DNA of 64,000 nucleotides from Boswellia sacra (taxonomy: Eukaryota; Streptophyta; Magnoliopsida; Sapindales; Burseraceae). The translations under genes were made by a program, and so were the position numbers. The notes beneath the pieces were generated by a model that searched no databases, had not been told where the DNA came from, and saw only the letters and a program-made list of their open reading frames with translations. Positions 1-14,030 of this stretch are shown here, one piece after another. Positions within the stretch are counted from its first letter, which is position 1. Each line of letters opens with the position of its first letter. The stretch lies in assembly GCA_013180625.2 (NCBI GenBank), contig SNVD02009122.1, positions 62,001 to 126,000 of the forward strand. Reading direction: 5' to 3'.

Positions 1-1086
1 CCAATCTTTCCTTACTTTGTTGTTAAATAAAACAAGCTCTTTATTTAATCTCTATCCATTAAACAACCTAGAACAAGCTCTCTAAGTTTAATTCAATTGA
101 AGCATTACGATGAGAAAGATAGGTTGATCTAAGCAATAATCACACAAGTTCGGATTATTTAACCTAGGTTGTATTTTCCAATTGCAATCTCTGATCACAA
201 TTTTGCTACTAATGATTGGAAATTCATGACAATTACGGATCAAGATTTCTAATCTAGCAATAGACAACAACAGATTATATTCAGTTGGCCATTCCAAATA
301 CAATCAGTAAGCAATCATAAGCATTAGATATGGGAAAATACAAGCAACTTCAATTAGAGAATTGGATAACAATTTCTTACACAATCAACTCACAAAATTC
401 ATATCAAGGGCTTTGAAATCACCCTCAACCAATTCAGATTTAGTTACACATATTCAATCAGAATAACAAATACAATACAGAGAAATTCCAGAATTGAAAA
501 AGAAAGAAAGAACTTAGCAAATTCTTTGAAAATCTTCTGTGTAGATGAATCTTCTTGGAATTGTAGTTCCTCCTCTTTCAAAATCTTCTTTCTCCTTCAA
601 GAACTCCAAGGGATGAGAGAAATCCAGAAATGCAGCCTCCTCCCACGTTTTCCCCTCTTCAAGTTATGAAAATAAAACCCTAAAATGTGTTTAAATACTC
701 TGCTACAGTAACTGCTACAGTGCCCGTATTATACATGCTACAGTGCTTGTGGAATTACATTTCTATACATCTCACACTGTTTTGATTACAACTTTTGGTA
801 CACTGAATGGATTTATAAACCGTAAATTTCTCCAGAAAATAGACTTCGAGAGCTTTCCAACGGTATATAACATGTCATCGGGTTCATTGTATATCAATAC
901 AATTAAATCCGAGAAGATCACTGACTAGCAGAGGTGAAAATGAAGGGTTTTACTCCATTTTTGTGCAAGTTGCTCCAAAACTCCTACAAACATCAAAACC
1001 ACACAAAAACATAAAAATACCAAGGAATATAGCAAAGAAACATGAACGAATTGATATGAAAATGATATATAAATAGACACTTATCA
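1..1086 (-). repeat. LTR-like repeat, family A, cut by window start
   Basis: Read on the minus strand, this stretch matches 2885-3269 joined to 5115-5810, so it is an inverted second copy of the same repeat. Its terminus on the minus strand begins TGATAAGTGTCTATTT at 1086. The other terminus is before base 1. It shares the poly-T/CT-rich and ACTGTAGC-rich internal landmarks of the copy at 2885. The short reading frames in it are not conserved between the copies, so I call it non-coding. Confidence 0.7.
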
Positions 1087-2190
1087 CTAATCAAAAGGTA
1101 TGTCATTTAAGCCCATTTTAGTTATATGGATTATATTTGTTTCATTACCAATATTTATACCACTTCTTGTAAATGGGTCCAAGCATCTAATGTGTCAATC
1201 ACCATATGTCTATAACAAATCATGATTCCTAACTAGACTTGTGTCGGTAAGGAAGAATCATGCGATATCTAGAAGGGATCCAAGCATTTGATGTGTCAAT
1301 GATTGTTTACAATGGATCAAGACCTCCACTTTATGAGTGGTGTCAAGATTGATTAAGAAAATAAATATAAAACATATAAAATAAACAACACAAGATTATG
1401 ATTATTAAGCACATGTCAAGGGTTAGAAAATCCTTATTCTCATATCAAGGGTTTCACCTTTTCACCATAGGAAGAGAGAATTTAGCAAGACATTATGAAA
1501 TAAAGAAAACAAATTGCAAGAAAAAGAAGTTTTATTAATAACATTAAGAGAACAAAACACGAGAGAGAAAACACAATAATAAGAGATCTCAACCAAGAGT
1601 CAAGATATCCTAATGGGTCACAATGCACCTCTATTTATAGATACATTCGGGGGAAAACTTGTCAAATTACAAAGAGACAATTGTAAAATATCTTGTTGAC
1701 AATTTGGATCATCATGTGCACCAATTTGGACCACTGATTTCGACATCAAAATATTTAGAATTTTGATCACATGTCTTCATGAAAGTTGTATATACTTGTC
1801 TCAGCTTTCTAGAACATCTTGATTCATACAATTTGGATATGTACATCAAGAGATATGATCAAAATATGGAGGAATGATCAGATTGGGCTGAAACTATAGA
1901 TGGGTTCACTTCAAGCCCATTTTTGGTCCAATTAAAGCCTGAATTTCACGATGCTTGTGAAATACAATCTTTTAGATAATTTAATTAGCTTTCCAAACCA
2001 AGATTTGCACCATTCTGATCTACAAATAGAAAGTTATGCCATTTTATCGATCCTGTAACAAAAACTGAAATTAAGATGAATTCAAAAGATGCAAACACTA
2101 CAAATATGCTTAAGTTGAGGAATTTAATGACACTATTAATACAATATGATGAATTAAGCTCATATTAAGCATACATATTTAAGTGTTCAT
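1087..2190. other. Unresolved repeat-like non-coding stretch
   Basis: No coding region is supported. A phrase built on TCCAAGCAT..GATGTGTCAAT occurs twice (about 1190 and 1280), and 1380-2190 resembles the non-coding style of LTRs elsewhere here. It separates the family A LTR from the first recognisable Copia codons, so it is probably another insertion, but I could not find its ends or a target duplication. Confidence 0.4.
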
Positions 2191-2884
2191 CAGACAATGA
2201 CATACAACTTGTTGAAGAATAACAAGTTGAGTAGAATGTTGAACTATGAGATCTTGATAATTACAATCTAGCCAGAGATAGAGTTAGAAGAACTACAAGA
2301 CCACCAAATGAGTATGGTCATGCTAATCTGATCTCATATGCATTGAATATAGCAGAAGAGGTGGAGTATGAAGAGCCAAGCTTATACAAAGAAGCTATTG
2401 AGTGTGGGGATAGTAAACTTTGGAAGGAAGCTATGGATGAAGAAATAGCTTCTCCCATGTGGAATAGAACCTAGGAGCTAGTTAATTTTCCTAAGAATCA
2501 AAGAGTAGTAGGTTGTAAATGGATATATAAAAGAAAAGAAGGAATTGCAGGTGTTCAAAACGCTAGATACAAAGCCAGATTAGTGGCTAAAGGCTTTACT
2601 CAGGTTCATGGCATAGATTTCAATGAAATCTATTCACCAGTGGTCAAACAACCTCAATAAGAATTATCTTAGCTATGGTTACTCAATTTGACATGGAATT
2701 GAGCAACTTGATGTGAAGACATCTTTTTTACATTGAGAACTTGAAGAAACAATCTTCATGGGGCAACTTGAAGGATATCTAACAGGTGAAAATAGAAACA
2801 AGGTATGCTTAAGAAATCTTTATATGGCTTAAAACAAAGTCCAAGGTAATGGTATAAGATATTCGATGAGTTCATGATAGAAGT
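2191..2884 (+). pseudogene. Copia integrase tail / reverse transcriptase N-terminal part
   Basis: Plus-strand translation gives Copia landmarks in order: the linker rich in R-P-P before RT, then the conserved start of the RT domain with KEAMDEEI, VGCKWIYKRK, RYKARLVAKGFTQ and FNEIYSPVVK. After about 2650 the frame shifts and stops appear, with recognisable remnants (QLDVKTSFLH, then a GYL-type segment). It breaks off at 2884 exactly where the family A LTR begins, and the reading resumes at 6149. Confidence 0.85.
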
Positions 2885-3590
2885 TGATAGGTGTCTATTT
2901 ATATATAATTTTCATATCAATTCCGTCTATGTTTCTTTGCTATATTCCTTGGTATTTTTATGTTTTTATGAGGTTTTTTATGTTTGTAGGAGTTTTGGAG
3001 GAACTTGCACAAAATTGGAGTAAAACCCTTCATTTTCACATCTGCTAATCAACCAATTTCTCGAAGTTGATTGTATCGATATACAATTAACCGCATAACA
3101 TGCTATATACCATTGAAAAGCTCTCGAAGTCTATTTTTTGGAGAAATTTACGGTTCACGAATTTATGTAGTGTACCGAAAGTTATGATAAAAATGGTATG
3201 AGAAGTGTATATTTGTAATTCCACATATCACTGTAGCATGTTATTAAATACGGGGCACTGTAGCAAGTTACTGTTGTTGACCCAGGTATGGCAACCCAAG
3301 AGGGGGGGTGAATTGGGTTTTTATTTATCAAAACGGATTTAGAAAACTTTTCTTGAAAATCAAAATTAGTTTACTCTTTCTTTGAGAATGAAGGTGAAGA
3401 AGATGAAATTAGAAGTTATCAAATATGTAATCAAGAGAATAATAATATGAACAATCACAAGTGCAAGTAAATGTAAAGAGGAAAGGGATAGAGAGAGTGC
3501 AAACTCAATTTACGTGGTTCGGCAAACCTTGCCTACGTCCACGGGCTCCTAGCTCCACGAGCTAAGCTTTCACTAAGTTGTAGAAATCTT

Positions 3591-3900
3591 TACAACTTGC
3601 TTGATGAACAACCTCACCAAGACTTTTTCTTCCAACTCTTGATAACACCACACCAAGAGTTCTTCTTGATGAACAACCTCACCAAGGCAACTTCCTTCAA
3701 CCCTTGATAACACCACACCAAGAGTTCTTCTTGATGAACAACCTCACCAAGGCAACTTCCTTCAACCCTTGATACCACCACACCAAGAGTTCTTCTTGAT
3801 GAACAACCTCACCAAGGCAACTTTCTTCAACCCTTGATAACACCACACCAAGAGTTCTTCTTGATGAACAACCTCACCAAGGAAAGAGTTCTCTCAAGGA
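3591..3900. repeat. 65-bp tandem repeat inside family B
   Basis: The phrase TCTTCTTGATGAACAACC recurs at 3661, 3726, 3791 and 3856, an exact 65-bp spacing, with a degenerate copy before the first. About five copies are present. It is T/C/A-rich and non-coding. Confidence 0.9.
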
Positions 3901-4198
3901 TAACTTTTATCCTTTACAAGAAGATCTCACTCTCACCACAATACAAGAACAAAGAAAATTTTTACAACAAAAGTACAACTCTCTTCAAAGAGTAGATAAA
4001 GAATATAAAAGCTCTATAAACTTGATATTTCTCTTGGCTTTTTTGCTTGATAAAATGCTTCTCTTGCACTTGTTGAATGCATGGGAGAATGGCTCCTTTA
4101 TAGGCAAATGAGATGAACTTAATCAAGTGAAGACACCATCTCCAAATTTTCTGCCCACCATAAAAACCGTAATCTTGTCTGCCATTTTTGTCAATGTT

Positions 4199-4830
4199 CC
4201 GTTTGAAATTTGAAAATCTGTAAAACATAAAAGATCTGCACATTTGAATAAGCTTTCCAACGCATCAAGAATCAAGTCATTTGGATATCTGTAGCTCAAG
4301 ATATGGCCAAAACACCATTCGGTGCTCAAGTGACTTGATTTTCTTCCATGTGTCTGTCCACTGATGACTTGAATGATAATTATTTCAGCATTCCGTTTGA
4401 AATTTGAATTTCTTCAAAACATAAAAGATCTTCATATTTGAATAATCTTTCCAAAACATTAAGAATCAAAGCAATTGGATATCTCTATCTTAAGATATGG
4501 CCAAAACACCATTCGGTGCTCATGTGAGTTGATTTTTCTTCTCTGTGTCAGTCCACCGAATTGCATGTCAATTATGTCGGCCTTCCATTTGAAATTTGAA
4601 TTTCTTCAAAAAATATGAAATGTGCCCCATTAAGTCATCTTTCTAATGCCATAAGAATCAAGTCATTTTGATTTTTCTAGCTCAAGATATGTCCAAAAGA
4701 GTATTCGGTGCTCATGTCAGCTGCTTCCATTTGTCTTTCAACTTGCATGATGATTTGGACGATCTTGCACTTAAAAATTTGAATTTCTTTAAAACATATG
4801 AAATGTTATAAATTGAGTAAGTTTCCAAAG
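4199..4830. repeat. About 190-bp degenerate tandem repeat inside family B
   Basis: The motif CCGTTTGAAATTTGAA starts units at about 4199, 4394 and 4585, with a weaker fourth near 4770. Each unit continues with AAGAATCAAG.CATTTGGATAT and a segment ending ATTCGGTGCTCA. Divergence between units is much higher than in the 65-bp array, so it is the older duplication. Confidence 0.8.
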
Positions 4831-6148
4831 GCTCAAGAATCACATTATTTTGGACATTTAGAGAAATAGATGACCAATTGATAGAACATTGCTCATATAT
4901 CACATTCCTTGAATCAAACCTTGTACTTAAACTTTGATGCCTTTAACATGTAGTCTTCTCCTAAGCTTCAACACTTCATTTTAATAAACCCCTTCTTGAT
5001 TTTATAATTATTTCAATAATCTTATTCTTGCACATAAATAAATATATTAGTAAATCTCAATGAATCAATGTGTATTGTTATCATCAAAATTATCATATAG
5101 CCTTAGGGCTAACAACTGTAGCAAAGTATATAAACACACTTTAGGGTTTTATTTTGATAACTTGAAGAGAGGGAAACGACTTGGAGGCTGCAGCTCTGGA
5201 ATTCTCTCACCTTTTGGAGTTCTTGAAGGAGAAAGAAAGCTTGGAAAGAGGAAGAACTACAAATCTAAGGAGATTTGCAAAGGATTTGCTATGTTTCTTC
5301 CTTTCCCTTTCATTTTCTGGAATGTTTTTGTATTGTATTGTATTGACTACGATTTTGAACATGTGTAACTGAATCTGAATTGGTTGAGGGTGATTTCAAA
5401 GCCCTTGATATGGTTTTTGTGAGTTGATTGTGCAAGAAGTTGTTATCCAATTCTCTAATTGAAGTTGTTTGTATTTTCCCATGTCTAATGCTTATGATTG
5501 CTTGCTGGATTGTATTTGGGTGGCCAACTGAATATAATCTGGATATTGTCTATTGCTAGACTAGAAATCTTGATCCGTAATTGTCTTGAATTTCTAATCC
5601 TTATAGCAAAATTGTGATCAGAGATTGCAATTGGAGAATACAACCTAAGTTAAATAATCCGAGCTTGTGTGTTTATTGCTTAGATCAACCTATCTTTCTT
5701 ACCGTAATGCATCCATTGAACTAAATTTAGAGAGCTTATTCTAGGTTGTTTAATGGATAGAGATTAAATAAAGAGCCTGTTTTGTTTAACAACAAAGTAA
5801 GGAAAGATTGGGATACAGAGCTTGTTGTTATCTACGGTTGATAATTTTAATGGTGTAATTGGATGACAATTCTATGATTAATTCACAAATCCATATCTTT
5901 TGGTAGAGAATAATCCCTTAACCAGATTTCTTTCATTGTGTATTTCTCAATTGATTTAACTTTGCATTGTATTATTCTTCATTTGCTTTCGTATTGAGTT
6001 TAGTTAATCAATCAACAAAACCCCCCATTTATTCTGTTTTCGCTTTCGAATAACAAATTTAATTAGAATCAATCATCGTGGGAATGATATCTTACTCATC
6101 ACTTTATTACTTGTGCAAATAGTATACTTGCTAGTTTCGAACGCATCA

Positions 6149-6551
6149 AAAGTCAGTTTGAAAGGTGTAGTTATCATAGTTGTGTATAAATAACAAGAGA
6201 CGAAACTAAGGGTCAAACTTATCTATTCTTATATGTTGGTGACATGCTAGTTGCTAGCACTAAAAAAGTTGAGATACTCAGGTTAAAGGATTTATTGAAT
6301 TCTGAATCTGAAATGAAGGACTTAGGGGAAGCGAAAAAGATTCTTCGAACAGATATTATAAGAGATAGAAAAGCTAAGAAGTTATTTCTAACTCAAGCTG
6401 CCTATTTGAGGAAAGTTCTACACAGGTTTAATATGCATGAAAGTAAAGTGGTTGTCACTCCTATAAGACAACATTTCTAATTATCAACAAATCAAGCACT
6501 TTCCGCTGATGAAGACAGAGATTATATGGCCAAAGAGCCATATGCTACTGG
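6149..6551 (+). pseudogene. Copia reverse transcriptase core, continued
   Basis: The Copia frame resumes right after the family A LTR with SQFERC and a C-V-Y stretch, then the catalytic region reads LYVGDMLVAS where active elements have YVDD. One catalytic aspartate is therefore replaced by glycine. It continues with MKDLGEAKKI and LTQAAYLRKVL, typical Copia RT. It ends at PYATG, where the CACTA element is inserted, and resumes at 13024. Confidence 0.85.
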
Positions 6552-7279
6552 CACTACAACAGAAAGGACAATTTATGGTGGCCAAAATCGTCGCAAAAGG
6601 GTTTTGTACGGCGGTTCTACGGCAGTTTTTGTCTGACGTAAAAGCAACCGCAGTAAAAGCTTTTTTACGACGGTTTTTGTCCATCATAAATAACTTTATA
6701 CGACGATTTAAATGTTCGTCATTAAAAGGTTCGACAAAATTTTGGGACACATAAACTGCCGCAAATATTTACGACGGTTTCAAAACCGAAGTAAAAAACC
6801 TTTTTAATATTTTTTAACTATATATTTGCGACGGTTGCAAAACCACCGTAAAAAGCCTTTTTAATTTTTTTAACATATTTTTTTTCATTTAATCCCCGCC
6901 TGCTGTTTTACAAATTGAGTTCACATGTCTACCTTGTCTGCTGTTTACAAATTGAGTTCACATGTCTAAAAAAATATTATTGTATAACATTTCAATAATT
7001 ATATGCATTCAATATAAATATAAGAACAAACGAAATATGAAAGCATCTCATTTAAATGGTTTTAAACATATTTTAATAAACAAATCAAATTTAACTCTAT
7101 CATAATTCATATTGTTTAACATCTAATAAGCAAATAATTAAACAACATCTCTAATAGTTCATCATGCAACCTCCACATAAGTGCAAACCACAAAACTTGA
7201 ACTTGCCTGCAAGAATAAATTTGTAACTTAGATAATATTCATTTAATAAGATTGTTTAATTTGAAACAAATAAGATTGT

Positions 7280-9189
7280 TTATACGTACTCATTTTCCTG
7301 ATCTGATATGTCAAAAGTGACATCATTTGTTCCATGACTATCAGGTTAAAAACGACTTTGGTGTCCACTTGAAGTATCTGGAACCTATTTAGAACAAAGA
7401 ATATCAAACGCAAGTTAAAGTATAAATCATCTAAAACTTTTAACTTTTATGAAAATATGTGAATACCGGTCTATTTGCACGCCGCTGTGCAAATTCTAGA
7501 AACGCCTCTTGTAGAAAGGAAAGGACTTCAGCATCCGTCATCTTCAAGTTGTTTTATTCTTCCTCCAAGTAATTGTGATGTTCATTCAAGTTGTTGTGTG
7601 CTTGTTGGAAGGCACTAAACTGTTCCCTCAATTGATTATCAGATGAGCTGTTGCATCCGTGAATGACAATTGGAGATGGACCATGACCGTATGTCCGAGC
7701 ATAGCCACGATGATCAGGTCCCATTACGTTGCCAAATACCTCTTCTCTCACTTGTTGAGTTTGTTGCTCTTGTGTAAATTGAGACAAACTGTCATTAAAT
7801 TGACTCTACTACATTATTAAAACAAATAACAAGTTAAAGAAAGATAAAACAATAAGCAAAATAATTTCCTACATAGTAGATGAATAGATAGGTTCAAAAA
7901 ATTAAAGAACTTACAATTATTTATGCACTTTCATCATCACCTATTTCCCCAATACTTTTTGTTCTGGTTTTGATGAAGACACTAATACGATCAGTTTATT
8001 CGCCATTTCTTATCATCTAACCAAAAAGAAAACAACTAATATAAAGCTTTGTTATCATTTACAAGTACTTAAAAAGTAAGTTACTTACCAAAAACATCAT
8101 AAAAAATAGACATATCCCATTTCTTAGCAATACAATGGTAACATAATAATAAACACATCATATTTCTTAGCAATACAATGGTAACATAATAGAAAGATCA
8201 ACTCCCACAAAATTGAAATAACAACTGCTAATAAGATACAACATCTTCATAACTAATAAATAAATAGCATGCAAAACTTACCTCTTCTCGTTTTTGGGGC
8301 AAACGATGTACGACCTATTCGATGAAGTGCAACCTGTTGTGCACGGTTTACCTTATTCTTCTTTGCAACTTCCTATAATACAAACAATTTTAAAGGTTTA
8401 TGTATTATAGAATTTATAACTACATACAAATAACTATTTGGGTATATATATCATGTATTGAGTTAGACATATACTTTGGCTTCTTCCGTCCCCCAAAAAG
8501 CTACAAGAATAGGTCACTAGTCGGGGTTAACTCTAGGAGGAGTGAAAGCTAATCGAGCCTCATCTGTATCAAACTTCTTGTAACATTCTCTCTTGACATG
8601 AGCTTTCCAATCCCTCCAAAGATTCCCAATTGCTTTTAGACAATGAAGCCTATACTCATCAGGAACATCTGTATTATCCTACAATAACAAATTATAATAT
8701 ATTAACATAGATTCAAAAAAATATGTTCTAACCCAAGAATTTCTTATAAATTACTCACCTTTACTTCTTTTCAAATATCATCTAAAAGATGTTGTGGCAT
8801 GTTTTCCCACTGCAGATAAGTCAGTGGAGCCATGTTGCCATTCTTTGCTATGATTCTAAGTTGGAAGGTTAATTTATCTTTGTTTGCATTTATTAGTTGC
8901 CACTAAGAGTTAAACTCTACATGCAACCTTTGCCCTATTCCCCACTCACGAATAGTTCGAGTTGATCCACGAACTTTTACAACCTTTGGTGTACCACCAT
9001 CCTCTTAAAAACAAATAAAAAAATGAGAAAACAACTTTAAATGTTAATTAGTAAAGGAATCTTATTTATGTACATACCTTACTCTCCGTTATTTATCTGA
9101 GTTTGGGAAGATGTCGATTATCGTCGAGATTCTGCTTCTCTTTGTATTATACTCTCCATTGAGATGTCTCGATGTCTCTTTGGTGGCAT
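7280..9189 (-). pseudogene. CACTA-encoded Transposase_24 (Ptta/En/Spm) gene, decayed
   Basis: On the minus strand, exons read from ATG at 9189 (MPPKRHRDIS) through a segment with KVVKVRGSTRTIREWG and MPQHLLDDI (about 9004-8761). The characteristic block with EYRLHCLKAIGNLWRDWK and FTPPRVNPD follows (about 8685-8465), then VNRAQQVALHRIGRTSFA (about 8375-8280). The tail contains VMGPDHRGYARTYG, MTDAEVLSFLQ and a final exon ending near 7280. This order matches the plant Transposase_24 family (second gene of many CACTA elements, presumed DNA-binding accessory protein). At least six in-frame stops interrupt it, most explicable as CAA/CAG/CGA changed to stop. GT-AG introns are still recognisable. 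Confidence 0.8.
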
Positions 9190-9249
9190 AGTTACCTACA
9201 AAAAAACAAAACAGAAAACCATGTTATCATCATTTGTAATATGTCATAA

Positions 9250-10090
9250 TATTAACTTAGAATTTTTTGGGTAGTGGGCTAGCGTCTTTTCTTTTTTATA
9301 ATTTGGGACTAGTGGGTTTAGTGGACTAATGTGTTAAGTTTTTAAATGGGCTGGTTATTTTTTTGGTTTAGTGGGCTAATGCACTTTCCTTGTTGGCTTA
9401 GTGGCCTACTGGAGGTATTTTTGTTGGATTAGTTGTTTATTTGTTTATGCTTTTTGGGGTTAGTGGGGTGGTGTCTTTTATTTTATATTAACTCTAGGAT
9501 TTTGTCGGCTACCCATTTTGCTTTTCTTGTGGCATATTTATCAGCTGCTAAAGTTTTTTAGTTTGCTGGGATGGTGTCATTAATTTTTTTGTTTAATGGG
9601 TTGTTGTCAATAACTTTTCGGGTTTAATGGACTGATGTCTTCTATTGAGGTGGCATGCTCTTTGTTCATTTAGTGGGCTGGGGTCTTTCTTTTTTTAACT
9701 TGTTTAGTAGGCTACCCAATTTGGTTATATGGTGGGGTCTCTCTTTGTTCATGTGGTGGGCTGGTGCCTAATTTTTTTTATTTGTGTAGTGGCTGCCCAC
9801 TTTGCCTTGTGGCATTTTTTGGGCTTCTAATGTTCTTTTTTTTTAGTGGGCTGGTGTCATTTATTTATTTTGGTTTATTGGGCTAGAAATTTTACTAATG
9901 TTAGTGGGCTGATTAAGCTTGCTTAGTCTCTTTTTGATCTAGTGGGTTGGCGTCTAATAGGTTGCTTAGTAATTTTTAGTTTGGTGGGCTATCTTCCCTT
10001 TTTTGGTCAAAAGGGCTGGACAATTTGCTTATGTTAGTAGGTTGATTTGGCTACTTAGTGGTTTGGTTTAGTTTTGGTTTCATGGATATT
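9250..10090. repeat. G/T-rich [16 protein letters not shown] in the CACTA element
   Basis: Short phrases of the type TTTAGTGGGCTGGTGTCTTT recur at least fifteen times with irregular spacing on the plus strand. There is no open frame and no match to the flanking transposase. It fills the space where the main transposase gene of an autonomous CACTA element would be expected. Confidence 0.75.
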
Positions 10091-10099
10091 GTAGGTCTT

Positions 10100-12239
<2,140 letters not shown>

Positions 12240-12430
12240 GTGCAGTACACCATCAGTAATTCATTGATCAACAACCACTCCACACCCAATCGCACAACCA
12301 CTCTACACCCAATCAAACAACCACTCCACACAATCCAAAAAATCATGCACCAATCAACAAAAATTAAACAAAAACCACCAAATGACACACTGCACAACAC
12401 ACCAAAAATCGTACACCCAATCAAAAAAAC
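12240..12430. repeat. Short CA-rich tandem repeat in CACTA
   Basis: Phrases such as AACCACTCCACACCCAATC recur about five times with drift. The stretch is cytosine/adenine-rich on the plus strand and carries no conserved coding signal. Confidence 0.7.
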
Positions 12431-12505
12431 CAAAAACATAACTTATCAAATCAAATCCAAACACAACACGGCTTACCTATCAACGAGGCTCTATCACAAA
12501 GAAGC

Positions 12506-12855
12506 TATGGTGGATAAAATGGCAGCTACAGGAGCAATGTAGGTAATAGCAGCAGTGAGTGGTCGATTTTGTGGTAGAGAGAGACGCGGAGGGAGACCAA
12601 GAGGAAAAAAGGCTCTGTCACGCAGAAGCGACAGCGGATACGATGGCAGCTGCAGGAGCAACGGAGGTAACAACAGCGGCAAGTGGTCGATTTTGCAGTA
12701 GAGAGAGACGTGGAGGGAGATCGAGAGGAAAAAGGGCTCTGTCACGCAGAAGCGACGGCGGATACGATGGCAGCTGCAAGAGCAATGGAGGTAACAGCAG
12801 CGGCTAGTGGTCAATTTTGCGGTAGAGAAAGACGCGGAGGGAGACCGAGAGGAAA
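12506..12855. repeat. About 125-bp tandem repeat, three copies, CACTA right end
   Basis: Three copies of a GC-richer unit run from ATGGCAGCT through GGTAACAGCAGCGGC and GTGGTCGATTTTGC to GAGGGAGACCGAGAGGAAA. The two later copies are nearly identical and the first is more diverged. The plus-strand reading of each unit gives a repeated M-A-A-A-G-A-type peptide but in shifting frames, so I do not call a gene. Position next to the subterminal repeats suggests the promoter/leader zone of the element. Confidence 0.75.
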
Positions 12856-13023
12856 TCAAAGTGAAATTCGCAATTAGGGTTACATGCGATTTGGGAATTT
12901 TTAAAACCTTTCTACGGCGGTTTAGCAAACCGCCGTAAATATGTTTCCCAAATACCTTTTACGACGGTTTTTAAAAACCGCCGCAAAAGGGCACAGTATA
13001 TAGCCTGCTTTCTTGTAGTGTGG

Positions 13024-13446
13024 TGTCGGAAGTATTATGTATGGCATGGCGTGTAGCAGGCCAGATTTGGCCTATGCAATAAGCATGATCAACAAGTTTA
13101 TGGCTGATCTTGGAAAGATACACTTTGAAGCTTTGAAATGGACATTAAGGTATATTAAAGGATCATCAAATTTTCGTATGTTGTATGAGAGACAAGAAGG
13201 AAGGGGCGATCTATTAGTAGGATATGTGGATTCAAACTTTGCTGGGCATTATGATAAAAGGAAGTCTCAAACTGGTTATATTTTTAAGTTGTTTGAACAG
13301 TTATCAGCTGGAAATCAACGCTCCAATCTGTTGTCGCTTTGGCTACATGTGAAGCAGAATACTATGCAAATATGCTCACTAAAGTGCTTCCTGGAACCAA
13401 GTTTAAAGAATAGCTTGAACTTGGTTAAAGTCTTGGAGAATTAAAG
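13024..13446 (+). pseudogene. Copia RT end and RNase H, decayed
   Basis: Reading resumes after the CACTA element with VGSIMYGMACSRPDLAYAI, then the RNase H region containing LVGYVDSNFAGHYDKRKSQ and GYIF. After about 13290 the sequence shifts frame, with the expected SWKSTLQSVVALAT and CEAEYYA in another frame. A short deletion then joins it to the tail NMLTKVLP. Stops and shifts make it non-functional. Confidence 0.88.
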
Positions 13447-13498
13447 CCCTTAGGGGCTGAAGTGATGGTAGTACAATTTGAAAGACAAGGTGTAGAAT

Positions 13499-14030
13499 TG
13501 TTAAAGATGTCTCTCAAATTAGTGTAACTAACTTAAGACTAAAGTTGGTTAATTCAGTTAATGACCATAACCAATTTAACAGTTAAGAGTCAGGTTGTTA
13601 ATTATAGATTGTTAGTTTGTTATATGTCCTACAATGTAATCGATTATAAAAAGGCTCTCTATTACTTGTAGCTCTAATAAATGATACATAAAGGAATTAG
13701 AGAGAGTGAGAGGGGAATCAAAGAAAACCTGTTTTTTAGATTTGTCCTATTGAAGGAAAAGAGTATAGAAAGTTTGAGAGAAACAAGAGAGGGAAACTGT
13801 GAAGAGTTGGGTTCAGAGAGCTTGAATTGAAAACTTTTATTGTAGCCTTGTAAACTCTTTGTTAATCAGTAGATTTTAACCGCCCTCTCATGGATGTTAG
13901 ATCATATTGATCGAACCACGTTTATTTGCCGGTGTTCTTTTCTGTTTTCATTTTGTTTCTTGTTTGCGTTACTGTTCGTTGAAAGTCTTTATTGTACTTG
14001 GTGTTTGTTCTTGTTGATTCTTGCTTAACA
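13499..14030 (+). repeat. 3' LTR of the Copia element
   Basis: The stretch begins TGTTAAAGATG and ends TTGCTTAACA, giving perfect TGTTAA/TTAACA ends over 532 bp. It directly follows the end of RNase H and a purine-rich ACAAGGTGTAGAA stretch that serves as polypurine tract. A promoter-like TATAAAAAGG lies inside, at about 13645. No matching 5' LTR is in the window. Confidence 0.75.

Larger units (their letters stand above)
3275..5114. repeat. Solo LTR or LTR-like insertion, family B, nested in family A
   Basis: It begins TGTTGACCC and ends GGGCTAACA, imperfect inverted ends of LTR type. It is flanked by perfect 5-bp duplications ACTGT at 3270-3274 and 5115-5119. Comparison with the uninterrupted inverted copy at 1-1086 shows that exactly this block is extra. 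At 1840 bp it holds two internal tandem arrays (65-bp and about 190-bp units) and no supported coding region. Confidence 0.75.
2885..6148 (+). repeat. Solo LTR, family A, interrupted by family B
   Basis: The element starts TGATAGGTGTC and ends CGCATCA, with TG...CA ends as in LTRs. It is flanked by GAAGT (2880-2884) and AAAGT (6149-6153), a 5-bp target duplication with one mismatch. Without the 1845-bp nested insertion it is about 1.4 kb. The inverted copy at 1-1086 confirms the left part independently. The last 150 bases (CGTGGGAATGATATC, then ACTTTATTACTTG) resemble the 3' portion of plant Gypsy-type LTRs. No internal domain or coding region is present, so solo LTR is the best call. Confidence 0.7.

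Noticed and set aside
3591..3900. Regularly spaced repeats that superficially resemble a CRISPR array
   Set aside because: The whole 65-bp unit repeats, there are no unique spacers, and the context is a plant LTR.
12494..12928. 144-codon minus-strand frame in the CACTA right end
   Set aside because: Antisense of the 125-bp tandem array, without recognisable protein features.
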